Positions 24,910 to 36,234 of a stretch of 64,000 nucleotides of DNA are shown here, one piece after another. Where the stretch lies: assembly GCA_047967505.1 (NCBI GenBank), contig CM106540.1; one strand, written 5' to 3'. Source of the stretch: Dipteris shenzhenensis (lineage: Eukaryota; Polypodiophyta; Polypodiopsida; Gleicheniales). Within the stretch, counting starts at the first letter, position 1. Each line of letters opens with the position of its first letter. The position numbers and the translations under genes are program-made. Under the pieces are notes generated by a model. It made no database searches, had not been told where the DNA came from, and saw nothing but the letters and a program-made list of their open reading frames with translations.

Positions 24910-26601
24910 TTATAGCGATGACCGACGGGATACTGACTGTGTAAAAGAGAAAAAAGAAAGGAGTGGTGTGTGGAGGGGGAAAAAAGGGTGACTGAGCAGA
25001 GTGCACTTGTGCGGAGTGAACGTGATAGTGAGGTTAGCGTGCAAAATTAGGAACACATGTAAAAAATGCAAAAATGGATTCCTATGAATGATCATAAACT
25101 CACTCGTCAGGATTGCTATGGTTTCGTTGAGGAAGTGAGTTCCTCGGTCGCTGACTGACTCCAACAAACATCTGAACCGCGTAATGACTTGTTCATATAA
25201 GAATTTCGCAGTGGATCTTGCATCAGCCTTAACCGTGGTTCTTCCTTCTACCCATTTGCTGAAGTAGTCAGTGGCCAGTATGATGTATCGGGCCTCGGTT
25301 CCCTTAGCTACTGGGCTTATGGGACCAATGAAATTGATGCCCCATTTTTTGAAGGTTTGGTCGGCCAGGATTCCGGTCAGGGGCATCATGTCTGCCTTGT
25401 GCGGGATTTGGATACGTTGGCAGGGGTCACATCATTTTATGAATTTGGTCACATCTCCAAAGAGCGTTGGCCACCAGAGACCAGCTTGCAGCACTTTATG
25501 TGCTATAACATCAGCTGGCCAAATGACCTCCTGTAATTCCTGAGTGGGCTTCTTCAAGCACCTCGATGTATTCATGTTCGCACATGCATCTTCGCAGTAT
25601 GCCATCCTTGCCCATGTGGTATAGTTGGCCTGCTATCGCTGATATGGTGTTGTGTCCTTAATGAGTTTACGAGCTCTATCCTTCTTAAGGTCCTGGCCTA
25701 AGGGTAGTCCGTTGGCCAAGTAGTGGCCAATTTCGACAGCCCATTCAGGAATTATGTCAAGGAAGAAGAGAGAAACGTTGGGGAGATCATCTTCTACTCC
25801 CGTTGGAGCCTCACCATTCGGGATCCTCAATAGGTGGTCGGCTAGAACGTGGGTGTTGCCCTTATGCACAGTGACTGTGAAGTCAAATTCTAGCAGTATC
25901 AACATCCACCTAATGATGCGTCCTGCCATGCAGGGTTTGTTGACCAAGTATAGCAATGCTTGATGGTCCACGAAGAAGAAAAACTTGTTAGCTAACAAGT
26001 AGTGCCTGAACTTATTTACTCCATAAACCATGGCGAGACCTTCCCTCTCGGTGGTAGTGTAGTTAACCTCAGCCTCATTTAGTTGACGGCTCATAAAGTA
26101 TACCAGGTAATCCAAATTATGCTCCTCTGGTTGGGCTAACACACATCCAATGGCAAAGTTAGAGGCATCAATGTGGACATGGAATATTAAATTCCAGTCA
26201 GGTGACCTCAACACTGGTGTGGTGGCTAGAGCTAGTTTGAGGGTTTCAAAGGATGTTTGGCATTCTTCGGTCCAATCAAAAGATACTAGCAGTTTGTATA
26301 TGGGCGGGCTATGTTCGCATAGAACAAGATGAATCTCCGGTAATAGCCCGTATGGCCAGTAAATTTTGGACTCCCTTGGCATTGGTGGGGGCGGTAACTC
26401 CAAGATGAGTTTGATTTTATTGTGGTCCGTAGAGATTCCATTCCGGGACACTATGTGGCCCAGGATGACACCATGTTTGACCCAAATTTGGCACTTAAGG
26501 GGGTTGAGGGATATGCCGTATAAGCGGCACTTCTCGAGGATGGTGAGCCTGAGATACTTCAGGTGGTCATCCCATTTTGAGTTCATGCAGATATCGTCCA
26601 A
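24910..26601 (-). pseudogene. Ty3-type pol relic: RT end, RNase H, integrase core
   Basis: A 322-codon minus-strand ORF (26601-25633) starts with the RT motif LDDICMNSKWDD. RNase H then follows with its acidic residues visible: HIDASNFAIG (Asp near residue 145), TTEREGLAMVY, VDHQALLYL and LADHLLRIP. The integrase core is at 25389-25080 (KWGINFIGPIS, SDRGTHFLNETI). The first catalytic Asp of the core is Asn here (GIN versus GID in the sister copy at 18138). Coding breaks off near 25080 after EFMIIHR. It continues upstream into the protease at about 27180-26900. Confidence 0.85.
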
Positions 26602-26899
26602 GAAGATCTAAAACCCTACTCTTTCTGGGACATCTATGTTGGCTAAGATGTGCATCCAATTCTGTGAGAATTATGGCTCGGGGAGAGGTGCATACCAGAA
26701 GTCGTCAGACTCCTCATCCTCTTCCTTGTCACAAGGTTGGAATAACTTTATAGAGGTGGTTCGGGCGGTGGTGTCAGATTATGCAGCAAAGAGGTGTCCT
26801 GATAATCGGTGGGTCTTGTAGGTGTGCAGGTCCACTCTCATGGTTTGCTTCTCATGCCATAAGTAGATATTATTGTTGCGCCAGTCATGCACAGGTCCG

Positions 26900-27834
26900 G
26901 ACATTCATAAGAAGGGTTTGCATAGGATAGCTTCATATCCTGGCTATCGAGTGAAGTCCACAACCGCAAACCTGATGGGGTACGTGAATCCAGATACCTT
27001 AATGCTTATGCTAGTCAGCACTCCCAGGGGTTGGGCAATTCCCCCATCGGCTAACTTACTACCAATGGGTCTGCTCGAGTGCGGATTTTCCCCATTTCTC
27101 CCAGCATTCCTTGGTGCATACACTCACTCTTGCTCCCCCATCCAGGATGGCTTCCACCTTCTAGTTTTGGCAGACTATGGGGATAGAGGTGTTTGTGTCA
27201 TCACCCTCGAAGTACTGGCCTAGCTTGTTGATGGGAACCTTAGGTAGGTACTGCCCCTTTTCTAACGTTGATTGGTTGTTGGCAGGGGTTGGAGGTAGGA
27301 ATGGTCTATTCATCCAATTCAACAGATCACACCATAGGATGGGATTTCCTCTTAGCAAGGATGTGATCGACATTTTCACCTCTCTCGATAGGAAAGCAAC
27401 CAACCTGACACTATCGCACAGCTCTAGTGAAGCTTCTTCCTCCATGGACAACATGTCTTCGAAGCCATACAGGTCTCTTTTGTCCTGGAGGTTATGTAAC
27501 ACTGGGCCTTCCTAGAACATCTTCTGCATCAGGTCCGGAGCTTCCAACTGCTCCAAGCTGAGGTGTTCCTCTTCCTCCACCCTTTCTGCACCTTGAGCGA
27601 TTTTGCCCCTCAATGGCCCATCAGGTGGGCTGGATGAATAGTATCTGACCCCCTATTGGTCTTTAGTCAATAGTTGAACTTCTCTTCGCAATCTCGTACC
27701 AAGTTCTGGGCATCCTTTATGTATTGCTTTTCTAATACGGGGTCGGGATAGCTCTCCTTATAGGTGGGTGAGGGTGCCAAGCCTTGGGCCTGCACTGGTT
27801 TGTTCACCTCTGGGATCCGAGGTACCTCAGGGTC
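26900..27834 (-). pseudogene. Ty3 element: protease and gag-pol linker
   Basis: On the minus strand, near 27165-27120, the sequence reads KVEAILDGGARVSV, the retroviral-type aspartic protease active site (normally D-S/T-G, here DGG). The ORF at 27502-27161 (LPKVPINKLGQYF) lies just upstream in the same element, separated by a stop. To the right the coding is interrupted at 27834 by the insertion at 27839 and resumes at 31133. Most of the RT fingers that should lie between protease and 26700 are missing, so there is an internal deletion. Confidence 0.7.
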
Positions 27835-27838
27835 ACCC
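27834..27838 (+). repeat. Left target-site duplication CACCC
   Basis: CACCC flanks the 27839-31132 element on the left and recurs at 31133-31137. Removing the element and one copy restores a continuous Ty3 gag sequence. Confidence 0.8.
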
Positions 27839-28163
27839 TATGTTGGGATAAGTATGTTCAAGGGCTTGCTCTATGGTGCATGTGTGCATCTAGGGGAGTC
27901 ACATGTGTGTGTGTGTGTGTGTTGTAGAGGCACATCTAGTGCTATGATGTAAGCCAAAGGGCCCCACATGGGAGGTTCCTTTGATTGAGGCTAGTCCCAC
28001 TGATGTAGGGGCTGATTGCCACTGATTTAGGGGAGGTGCCTACACCATCCTCTCTTTCTATGAAATGGAGGTCATTTCTACATTCTAATACATGGATTTT
28101 GCCTCACTTGTGCTCTCACTCTATGTACCATGATGCATCTCTTCTATCCCACACTCTTCTACA
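27839..28163 (+). repeat. 5' LTR of the gag-only element
   Basis: Starts TATGTTGGGATAAG and ends CTTCTACA. It contains a GTGTGTG microsatellite near 27905. Compared with the 3' LTR it lacks 28 bp between two GATG words, and its TATA box is mutated. Confidence 0.85.
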
Positions 28164-28165
28164 TT

Positions 28166-28177
28166 TAGTATCAGAGC
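28166..28177 (+). promoter_or_regulatory. Primer binding site, one mismatch to tRNA-iMet
   Basis: TAGTATCAGAGC lies two bases after the 5' LTR. The usual sequence is TGGTATCAGAGC. Confidence 0.75.
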
Positions 28178-28369
28178 TCGTAGGCTTTGTAGAACTCATT
28201 TTGGTAGTGCCACCTCATCATCTTCTCCAACACCTCTTTTTTTGCTTTCTTCCTCCTTCCTTCTCAGAAATGGTTTAGCTCTATTCTCCCCATTCCTTGC
28301 GACTTTTGCCAAGCCCTTCCAGCTGGAGTTTCTACACTATGGGGCGCTCCTCTGGCCCAGAGCATTTCC

Positions 28370-28950
28370 CTAGATTTGGAGTATTTTGAAATCCATTTTG
28401 AGAGGTCCCATCTTGGCATTGTGTAGTAAGAGGAGCATACATTTCTTTAAATGCTTAGGCACAATATGCCTATCATGCCATGCCTTTCTCCTACGCTGTA
28501 TCACCTGCTGGGACCAGGCTGCTCGGAGGCGTAACTCATCTAATTGGCTTAACTGATGCAATCGCCCCTTGTTTGCTTTTGACTCATCCAAGTGATGCTC
28601 GGTAGCAATACAAATACTGGGAATAATAAATTATAAGGGAACGACTGCTTCCAAACCAAAGTCCATACAAAAAGGAGTAAGATTAATAGTGACCTTATAA
28701 GTAGTTCTATATGCCCATAAAGTAGAATGAAGTTTGTATGCCATTTAGTCTTGGTTGAGTGCACTATTTTTGTGAGGATAAGATTAAGTGTTTTATTCAT
28801 GGAATCGGCTTCACCATTGCCACCACGAGGACAATAAGTAGTGGAAACTCTATGCATGATTTTGAATTCAGTCTTGAGCAACTGTACCATGTGATCCAAG
28901 AAATCTCTGACGAAAAAACGCGCAATTCTGCTCTTCTGCTCAACCATTGC
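28370..28950 (-). pseudogene. Reversed Ty3 integrase fragment inside the gag-only element
   Basis: Minus-strand ORFs at 28947-28549 and 28591-28370 read STTYCPRGGNGEADSMNKTL, KIVHSTKTKWH and LDELRLRAAWSQQVIQRRRK. These match the C-terminal half of the Ty3 integrase core (the normal motif ends ...YPQGNGQ.E..N) and the following domain. It lies antisense to the element, between PBS and gag. No LTRs of its own are seen. It is either a captured fragment or a solo piece of a nested insertion. Confidence 0.75.
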
Positions 28951-29604
28951 TAAGCTATCCTAGCACAAGTTGGTCCATGCCTAGAGCTTGCTCTACTGAT
29001 GAGTTTTGAAGGCCAATGCTTGTTGGAGCAAGGAGAAATAAGAGAAAAGATAGTCAAAGAAGGCGCAGCTCTCCCAGATAAAAAGGCGCACTATTTCAGC
29101 AATGCTCTATGGTGAACGTACTTGGGTATTCAAGCTTTATTTTTGCACAAAAAGCCCTCTCAAACTCTTCTTAAATTGTGTGAATTGTGCCGTCCAAGTT
29201 GAGCTAGTCTACTGCAATGCATATAGTTTTGGACATTTGATGCTAGAGTAAATGCTAGAGTGATGCTTGAGGATTGAAGTAATGCCAAAGTACATATCAG
29301 AGAATGCATTTTCAGTTTGAAATTCAGTTGGGACTGATATTTTGTCAAAATGCCAAGCTCTGAAGGGTCTTCTAATGCTAATCACTTGAAGAAGACTACA
29401 AGAAGGACAAAATTCAAAGTGAAGAAGACCCCAGCCAAGAAACTTTGGGAGAAGCCAACAGGGTATGAATATGCTAAACAATTAGGATTCTCTTAGTTTA
29501 TCTCTAGCAATCTACATTTGTATGGTAAGGGAGATTTCTTTATTTCACAAGATTAGTCATTTTGTAAGAGAGTAGACACTGCCTAACAAAGGTAAAACCC
29601 TCTC

Positions 29605-30382
29605 ATGGCTACTTATAAAATTGATAAGTTCGATGGCCGAGGATTCCATACTTGGCAGATGAAGATAAAGTTTATGCTTATGAAGGAAAATCTATGGGAC
29701 TTAGTCAAGGAAGGAACTCAAACTTCTCAGGAAGGTGAATCAACTACAACAAAAGGTAAAGAAAAAGCCACTGACTCTACTTCTACACCTACAAATGCAA
29801 AGAGAATTGAAAAAGCCTATGCCATCATTGCATTAGGTTTGGGTGATGACTATGTACACCACATCTCAGATTTGGAATCCCCTTTTGAAGCATGGCACAA
29901 GTTAGACATATTGTTTGGTGCTAGCTCTCATACTTCCAAATTAAATCTGAAAATTAAGTTCTTTGAACTTTAAATGGAGGGAGATAATGTTGCTGCCCAT
30001 GTCAACACTATGAGAAGTATTATAACACAACTAGCTTCAATTAATTCCCCTATCACTGAGGATGATGCTATGGCAGTACTTTTAAAGAGAATGCCTCAAG
30101 ATTTTGACAATGTGGTTACTACTTTGAAGAATCTTCCTCAACCCTCATTAGAAGGCATCATTAGTGCCTTACAAGAAGAGGAAAGAAAGAACACTTCAAG
30201 AATGGGCAAAATGCATATAGAGGCACTTGCAGTGAAGTTTTCAAAGACCAAGTACAAGGCTTGTAAGCACTATGGGAAAAACAATCACCTTGAGAAGGAT
30301 TGTTATAGAATCAATCCTTGCTCATAATATGGCAAGAATAATCACTATGAGAAGTTTTGCACAATGAGAAAAAGAGGACTAT
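29605..30382 (+). pseudogene. Copia-type gag with nonsense mutations
   Basis: A single frame runs MATYKIDKFDGRGFHTWQMK, the typical Copia gag start, through the UBN2-like helices (MRSIITQLASI, LKRMPQDFDNVVTTL) to two zinc knuckles. Three stops lie in that frame: TAA at 29971-29973, TAA at 30325-30327 and the terminal TGA near 30380. The first knuckle (30262-30303, CKHYGKNNHLEKDC) has Tyr in place of the second Cys. The second keeps its His and final Cys (GKNNHYEKFC), but the TAA replaces a residue within it. Gag would form the particle that packages element RNA. With no pol present, the element depended on other elements. Confidence 0.85.
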
Positions 30383-30768
30383 GACAAATCTGGTTGAAGA
30401 GAGAACTCCATCAGCAAATGAAGCATCCAACTTTATGGTAGAAGACAAGGACTTTGCCTTTTGAGCAACTTGTCTTTGAATTTTTGTTTATCATCACTTG
30501 GTCAAATTTTGAGGTTCTCTGCCTGAAGTAGTACTCCAAAAAGAATGCTATGTGTTTTGTCTTTTGTAAATCACCTTTGGTCACCATATGATGTAGCCCA
30601 TTTTTGTAAACCTTGACCCTTGGGCACCTTTGCTAGCATGAGATCCTAGACATAGATTTATCCTTGACCACCATGAGATGGCCATGTGCGACCACCATGA
30701 GATGGCATGAGAAACTATGAGACTAGATGTATCCTTGACATTGCAAGAGGCAAACCCTTGAGGGGGGG

Positions 30769-31132
30769 TATGTTGGGATAAGTATGGTCAAGGGCTTGCT
30801 CTATGGTGCATGTGTGCATCTAGGGGATTCACATGCGTGTGTGTGTGTGTGTGTGTGTTGTAGAGGCACATCTAGTGCTATGATGTGTCTAGTGTGTGAC
30901 CTAAGTGATGATGTAAGCCAAAGGCCCCCACATGGGAGGTTCCTTTGATTTAGGCCAGTCCAACTAATGTAGGAGCTGATTGCCCAACCACTAATTTAGA
31001 TTAGGTGCCTACACCATCCTCTCTTTCTATAAAATGGAGGTCATTCCTTCATTCCAATACATGGATTTTGCCTCACTTGTGCTCTCACTCTTTGTGCCAT
31101 GATGCATCTCTTCTATCCCACACTCTTCTACA
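30769..31132 (+). repeat. 3' LTR of the gag-only element
   Basis: A 364-bp repeat with an intact TATAAAA at 31028-31034. It is followed by the CACCC target duplication (31133-31137). Confidence 0.85.
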
Positions 31133-31137
31133 CACCC

Positions 31138-32321
31138 TGGGTGGAAGACTGTTTGGAAGCAGAGGTGGCAAGAGTGGCTATCTCCTCATCAGAATGGATG
31201 AGCACTTGGTCGGAGCTATCACCTACTTAAATGGCCTTCTTGGATCGGGTTAGAGGTTGTGGGGGAATCTCGAAACCGGGCAACAGGGATCCCTTACCCT
31301 TTTTTTTGAGCTTCCTCATTGCCTTGCCTAGTGCCTTGGCTTGCATCCTCGTAATGACTTGTAGTGGCACTGCGGCCACATGGCCTTGTTCGATGCTAAG
31401 CAGATTGAGGCTGGTTCTCTTTGGCGGAATGAGTGGGGTGGTTGGTCTCCTTGTGGGACAGTCCTGAAATAGATGCTCCGTTCCACATCCCGCACACAAA
31501 GGGGTGGGACTGGTTGTGGTTGGGGTGGTGGGCATATGATCCCTGTATGGACAGTCCTTCAAGAAGTGTGGGCCCTGGCATTTGAAATAGGACACCGGAG
31601 GGTTTGAAGTGCCTCGGTAGGGCCATTCACTTGCTCTATGGGGACCCTGGCAGGTGTAACATTGGAGCGGGGGTCTCCGAGCGATTGAGTTTAGATCTCT
31701 CGCCCTTGTGTTTACAAGGGTAGATAGTCTGGAATACGGGGACTTGTTGATCCTCTAGCGGGAGGTAGTGGATCAGGGTACGACTTCCCTCCTCGTAGGG
31801 GTAGTAATCATGAGGTCCATGATCAGGATCCGCGTTTCCTCCCAATCGTTGGGCAATTCTTCAAGCAACACTTGATTGATTGGGGCGATATGAGATAGCG
31901 GGGGCTATCGACCTAGTATGGGTGGTGGTAGCGGGGCTAGCTGAGTCCTGTACTAACTAGAGCTAGCCATGGGACCACCTGGAGAGACCTAGGGGTTAGT
32001 TGGGGCCGTTAGGGCTAATGGGGGTCTCATTTGATACATGGGTTGGGGAAGGGACCTCGGAAATCGACATTGGGAGGTATCATGATTTCCCCACCTATGG
32101 CAGTGTGCACAGTAGAGTGTCGGCCTTGCCCTTAGGCGTGGGCACTCATTGGAGGGGTGGTTGCCATTGCATACCCCACACCAGCAATGTGTGTGTGTGC
32201 GCTTGCATACGCATGTGTGTTCGTGTGTGTGTGTGTGTCTGTGAGCATGTGAGTGCACAAGCACATGCATGCACGCGCATGTGTGTGTGTGTTTATAATC
32301 AATCAAAGATTTCACCCCCAA
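31138..32321 (-). pseudogene. Ty3 gag relic with four zinc knuckles
   Basis: This is the upstream part of the minus-strand Ty3 element. Knuckles from N- to C-terminus are [13 protein letters not shown] (32180-32142), [15 protein letters not shown] (32111-32067), a form with Tyr for the first Cys ending CQGPHFLKDC (31589-31551), and CAGCGTEHLFQDC (31496-31458). Three have three rather than four residues between the second Cys and the His; the other has five. Stops between 31989 and 31626 break the frame. The N-terminal end merges into a TG microsatellite, read as a His-Thr run. Knuckles bind the element RNA. Confidence 0.75.
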
Positions 32322-32400
32322 AAAAAATGTGTGTGTGTGTGTGTGTGTGTATAATCAATCAACCCCCAACAAAAAAAGTGTGTGTGTGGGTGTGTTTAGA
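32190..32400. repeat. Compound (TG)n microsatellite
   Basis: Imperfect TG/GTGTGTG tracts with CATGCA and TATAATCAATCA interruptions. Two nearly identical half units (GTGTGT...TATAATCAATCA) sit near 32281-32307 and 32329-32361. Confidence 0.85.
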
Positions 32401-33004
32401 TTAAAAAGTCCCGTCAATAATTGAGCCATACAATTAATTCCATCAATTGGATAAAAAGTTAAAAAAGGGAAACATATAAGGAAAAAATGTTTGAAACATC
32501 TAAGTTGAAAAATGCAACAACTAGAGTTTGCAAAAATTTCGATCAAAATTAAGAATTTTTAATAATATTGAGTTTGATAAACATAATATTGAAAATATAT
32601 GTCGAATCCTCAGGCAGTCTAGGTTCCAAGATCGGGGTCCACTTACCTGCCACCATCCAAACAAACTAGGTGTTAGAACATCATAGTTTCATTTGGGTAG
32701 ACAAGTAATGCCTGTTTTCCTCGACTTGTTATCGCTTTACCTAGGAATATAGACAACCATATGGATTCTTAGACAATTAAACAAAAAATTAGCCACAAGT
32801 GAAGTTTAACAAGTGGAGAAGGAGTGAATGAGTGCATGGGTTGAGATGAGATTAGAGGAGGTGTGTGGGGTGGTTAAAAAGAGAGTGTAAAGGGAAGATT
32901 TCACAGGGGTAAATGAATGAATAATTCATAGTTGGGGAAGTATACATGTGTGTGTGTGTAAAGAAATAAGTGTTTGTGTGTGTGAGATACATTTACTGAT
33001 CAAA

Positions 33005-33092
<88 letters not shown>

Positions 33093-36000
33093 GAGGTAAT
33101 ATGAATTTTGTTATACTTAATCAAATTATCTTTTTCTTGTAAAGAGAAATAGTTTGTTTTACACAATTCTAGTTATCTATAAGCTCATTATGGCTACATA
33201 TAAAGTTCCAAAACTATCCAAACATAGAATGCTACAAATAAAGCTAAAATGGTAATAAGCGCAATGGTAGTAAATTATATGAGAAGGAACAATTACTCTA
33301 TTTAGACTTCCTATAACAATTTATTGTTTTCCATTTAAAGGTGCTTATTAACTAGTAATGCCTTTTGTATTTTTCAAAGATCTAGGTGTTACATCATATT
33401 GAATGGTATAAATCACTTAAAGTTCAAATTTATCTTTTTTTTAAACCATACGTGTCTAACTATTTATTATCACTATTTGATGCTCTCTTGTCATACTTGC
33501 TTTATAGAGTGATGTTAAGTATTGCAAAAGGATATACGCATGCGTTTGTGGGAGTTCCATAGCTTTGAAATCTTTAATTTATTGCTTGGTTTATTTCTCG
33601 TATCTAGAAAAGCGCACATATCATAAGAAAAGTGCATATTCATTGAGACAACAAATTTATTTATATGTTCTTCTAGTGTAAAGAAGTAGAGTGGAAAACT
33701 AAACAGAGGAAACCATCCCTTTTTTACTTTCATTAAAATTATCTATGTGCATATAGAGAGTACATCAAGAGGATTGCAATACGTTCACTGATTTTTTATA
33801 GAAAAAGTCTAAAAGGGCATGATCCTTACGTAGCACAAACTTCTACAAGTGTGCTAATAACTTTTCCAAATTTTGATTTTGTACAAGGATAGGTAGCATG
33901 GAGACATATATTCTAATCAAAAGAAAGAGTGGAGGGATGCTACCTGTTAAGAGAATTCAATGGATAGTATATTAGAAATATTTAGAGAAGGCTATGCCCA
34001 AAATGTAGTCCTGGTTGACATTCAGAAAAGAGTATGGCTGCCACATATGTGATTCTCTATCATTCTTTCTTTTAAAACAAGTGCAACTCTAAGTGGAGTC
34101 AGTGCCAAGCAAGCAAACTTACCTTTTCTCAAAAGGATAAGGTTGTTTATGCTTAGTTTTATTAAAAGCTAACTAGCTTCATGTAGCACATAAATTGAGT
34201 GCGGCATTTAAGACTTTGGTTTTGGAAGAGAAAAACCTACCTATTCTCCAATTGTTTAAAAGGCATGATCGATTTTCTTTTATTTGTATAAGGTTTTAGT
34301 GGCGATTAGGCCTTTTTATATATATATCTAGTACATAGTCAGATATCACTCTAATTTTAATATTCTACTTCCCTTTTACGGATATACATGACGTGGTTTT
34401 GACATAAATAGTAGACAATCATTGATAACTAAGCATGAGACATGACAAAGAAAAAAGAAGAGAGATGAGATGTGACAAAATTGCAGATATCTTGTAGTAC
34501 ACATTTTTTTAAATGTGAATAAATGTATATGTTTGCCACATGTGCACGCGGCACACGCGTGCACGCACACAAATTTTTTTATATAAATAATATGACGTGT
34601 GAAAGTTACCTACAACGTTCCTAAGCATAGATATTTGAAACTTTATAATGTAACATCTTGATTTGAAACATAGGATGAAATGTGGCTTCTATTTGTTCAG
34701 TACCTTTAGCTACTTGGCCATATTTGAAGCTTAAGCAATACAAATGGTTGGAGATAAAACGTAACCATTTGTGTTTCCTATATTTCAAAGGGAAGATATG
34801 GTGTATTGTAATTGAAGTAGAAAAAAGAGTTTCTAAAACGTAAAATAGTATAATGTATTCTCTATAGTGGACATACTAATCTTATGATTGAGGTCCCACA
34901 TAGGCTCGATTGATCTCCATCTCTTTATTACATGCTCGATTGATCTCCATCTCTCTATTACACTTATAGCTAGAAGGAGGGCATGTGTTGTACCATGAGG
35001 CCACAACGAAAATGGTAATTAGTGCATTGGCTAGTTTTTAGCATGGCTCTTTAGGGTATTTTGAAATTGGACATAGAGTAGTTGGCATTATGTTGTGATT
35101 ACATGCCCAAATCAAATCAATGGGATGTTTTGTAGTTTAGGTTCTAAGTGCATGCTCTTAGATGCTAGTTTTACTAAAGTATTTCCACCATTTGGGCTTC
35201 CAAAATTCTTAATATCTTAGAGGATTGTCAAATCGAATCTAGATTTGCAGCATTAAGAAGCTAAAATTTTGAAAAAGATTCACAAGTATTAAATTTGTGA
35301 CTTTATGGTACCTATTACAACTTTTGGACTATGTCTATTTTTTAAATTATTAGCCCCAAAGCAATCGTCCTTATGTAATGTATAGATACTCAGGTATTTG
35401 CACGATAAACTTATGTATCCTGAGAGGATTGTAAAAGAAGACCATAATATCTGGATGATAGAAGTTGCAAAGAAGCAACAATAGCCAATTACAAGTGACA
35501 TAATATGATCATAAATCACAAAAGTTAAGAGTCCTAGACTTTTTGTAAAAGAGTTTACAACATAATGCAAAGGAAGGAGAGGGAATCACAACTTAAACAA
35601 TGAATATGTGAAAAGCACGAAAAGCTCATATTTAAAAACCCAAAATGGAAAACAGTACTAGCCTTCACATTGCTCACCCTTAGAATCTGATGCCATCCCC
35701 AAAATCAATCGATGATTTTTAAGGGGGACGTATTGGGATTTGATATCGGAGCTTCGAAGGCGCTTTGCTTTTTACATGAAATAGAGGGTCAATAACTATG
35801 TGAATTTTACCAAAATAGGAACCCTTTCCTTTGCAAGGAGGACTAGAGATAAGCAAGAAATAGCATCACTAGTCATGAGGGTGTGATCTTAGAAGGATGA
35901 AAAAATGTTGACTGGCGGAATTGAGACACGAGCAAAGGGAATTGGAGGCCTCTCTAGGGGGAAAAGCAAATTGTTAACTTTTGTAGGTGTTTAGGGGACC

Positions 36001-36110
36001 ATGATGCTTTAAAAAGTGAATGCAATGAGGAGGGAGTTTGCTTACTGTGGCTGCCCATGTTCAAATCCTCTGAGACTTGCTGGGTTCAAAATCCTAGTGC
36101 CTTGGGTGGA
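32401..36110. other. No gene; AT-rich spacer upstream of the COL gene
   Basis: AT-rich with only random short ORFs. Contents noted are a (TG)n(AG)n(G)n microsatellite at 33006-33093 and a 31-bp tandem duplication (GCTCGATTGATCTCCATCTC) at about 34903-34965. No transposon ends, RNA gene or coding domain is recognised. Confidence 0.5.
33006..33093. repeat. Microsatellite (TG)n(AG)n followed by 12 G
   Basis: About 42 bases of TG, then about 34 bases of AG, then an unbroken run of 12 G (33082-33093). Confidence 0.95.
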
Positions 36111-36113
36111 TGA

Positions 36114-36138
36114 GGGGGGGGGGGGGGGGGGGGGGGAG
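36114..36138 (+). repeat. Uninterrupted run of 25 G
   Basis: A 25-base homoguanine tract about 1.05 kb upstream of the COL start codon. It can form a G-quadruplex. A second run of about 10 G lies near 36311-36320. The exact length may be affected by sequencing error. Confidence 0.9.
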
Positions 36139-36228
36139 ATATCATTTTATGAATAATAAACAGTAGGGCAAGAAGTGAGAACCAGAGGAAACATAACCCA
36201 GGGTTCAGCGAGGTTCAAGGAGGTAGTA

Positions 36229-36234
36229 CACGTG
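36229..36234 (+). promoter_or_regulatory. G-box (CACGTG) upstream of COL
   Basis: A perfect palindromic CACGTG lies about 950 bp before the start codon. A related ACGT-core element, CACGTCA, is at 36442-36448, and a GATAAG I-box word is at 36640-36645. bZIP, bHLH (PIF) and GATA factors bind such words in many light-regulated plant promoters. Their role here is inferred from position only. Confidence 0.45.

Larger units (their letters stand above)
27839..31132 (+). mobile_element. Gag-only (TR-GAG-like) Copia LTR retrotransposon nested in the Ty3 relic (3.3 kb)
   Basis: The LTRs are at 27839-28163 (325 bp) and 30769-31132 (364 bp). A PBS follows the 5' LTR and a polypurine tract GAGGGGGGG (30760-30768) precedes the 3' LTR. 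Target duplications are CACCC. The interior holds one gag gene (29605-30382) and no pol. Upstream of gag lies a reversed Ty3 integrase fragment. The LTRs differ at about 20 sites plus a 28-bp indel, so the insertion is old, but it is younger than the Ty3 element it splits. The 3' LTR keeps TATAAAA (31028-31034) where the 5' LTR has TATGAAA, so the 5' promoter is damaged. Confidence 0.88.

Noticed and set aside
32190-32400. CRISPR-like spacing of GT blocks
   Set aside because: Simple microsatellite; no regular spacers, and the DNA is plant nuclear.
32000-32404. 134-codon + strand ORF with Cys/Val repeats
   Set aside because: It is the antisense of Ty3 gag zinc knuckles plus a translated (TG)n microsatellite.
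36051-36060. GTTCAAATCC word resembling a Pol III B box (possible tRNA or SINE)
   Set aside because: No A box at the right distance upstream, no cloverleaf, and no A-rich tail. The same objection applies to GGTTTGAATCCC near 49531.
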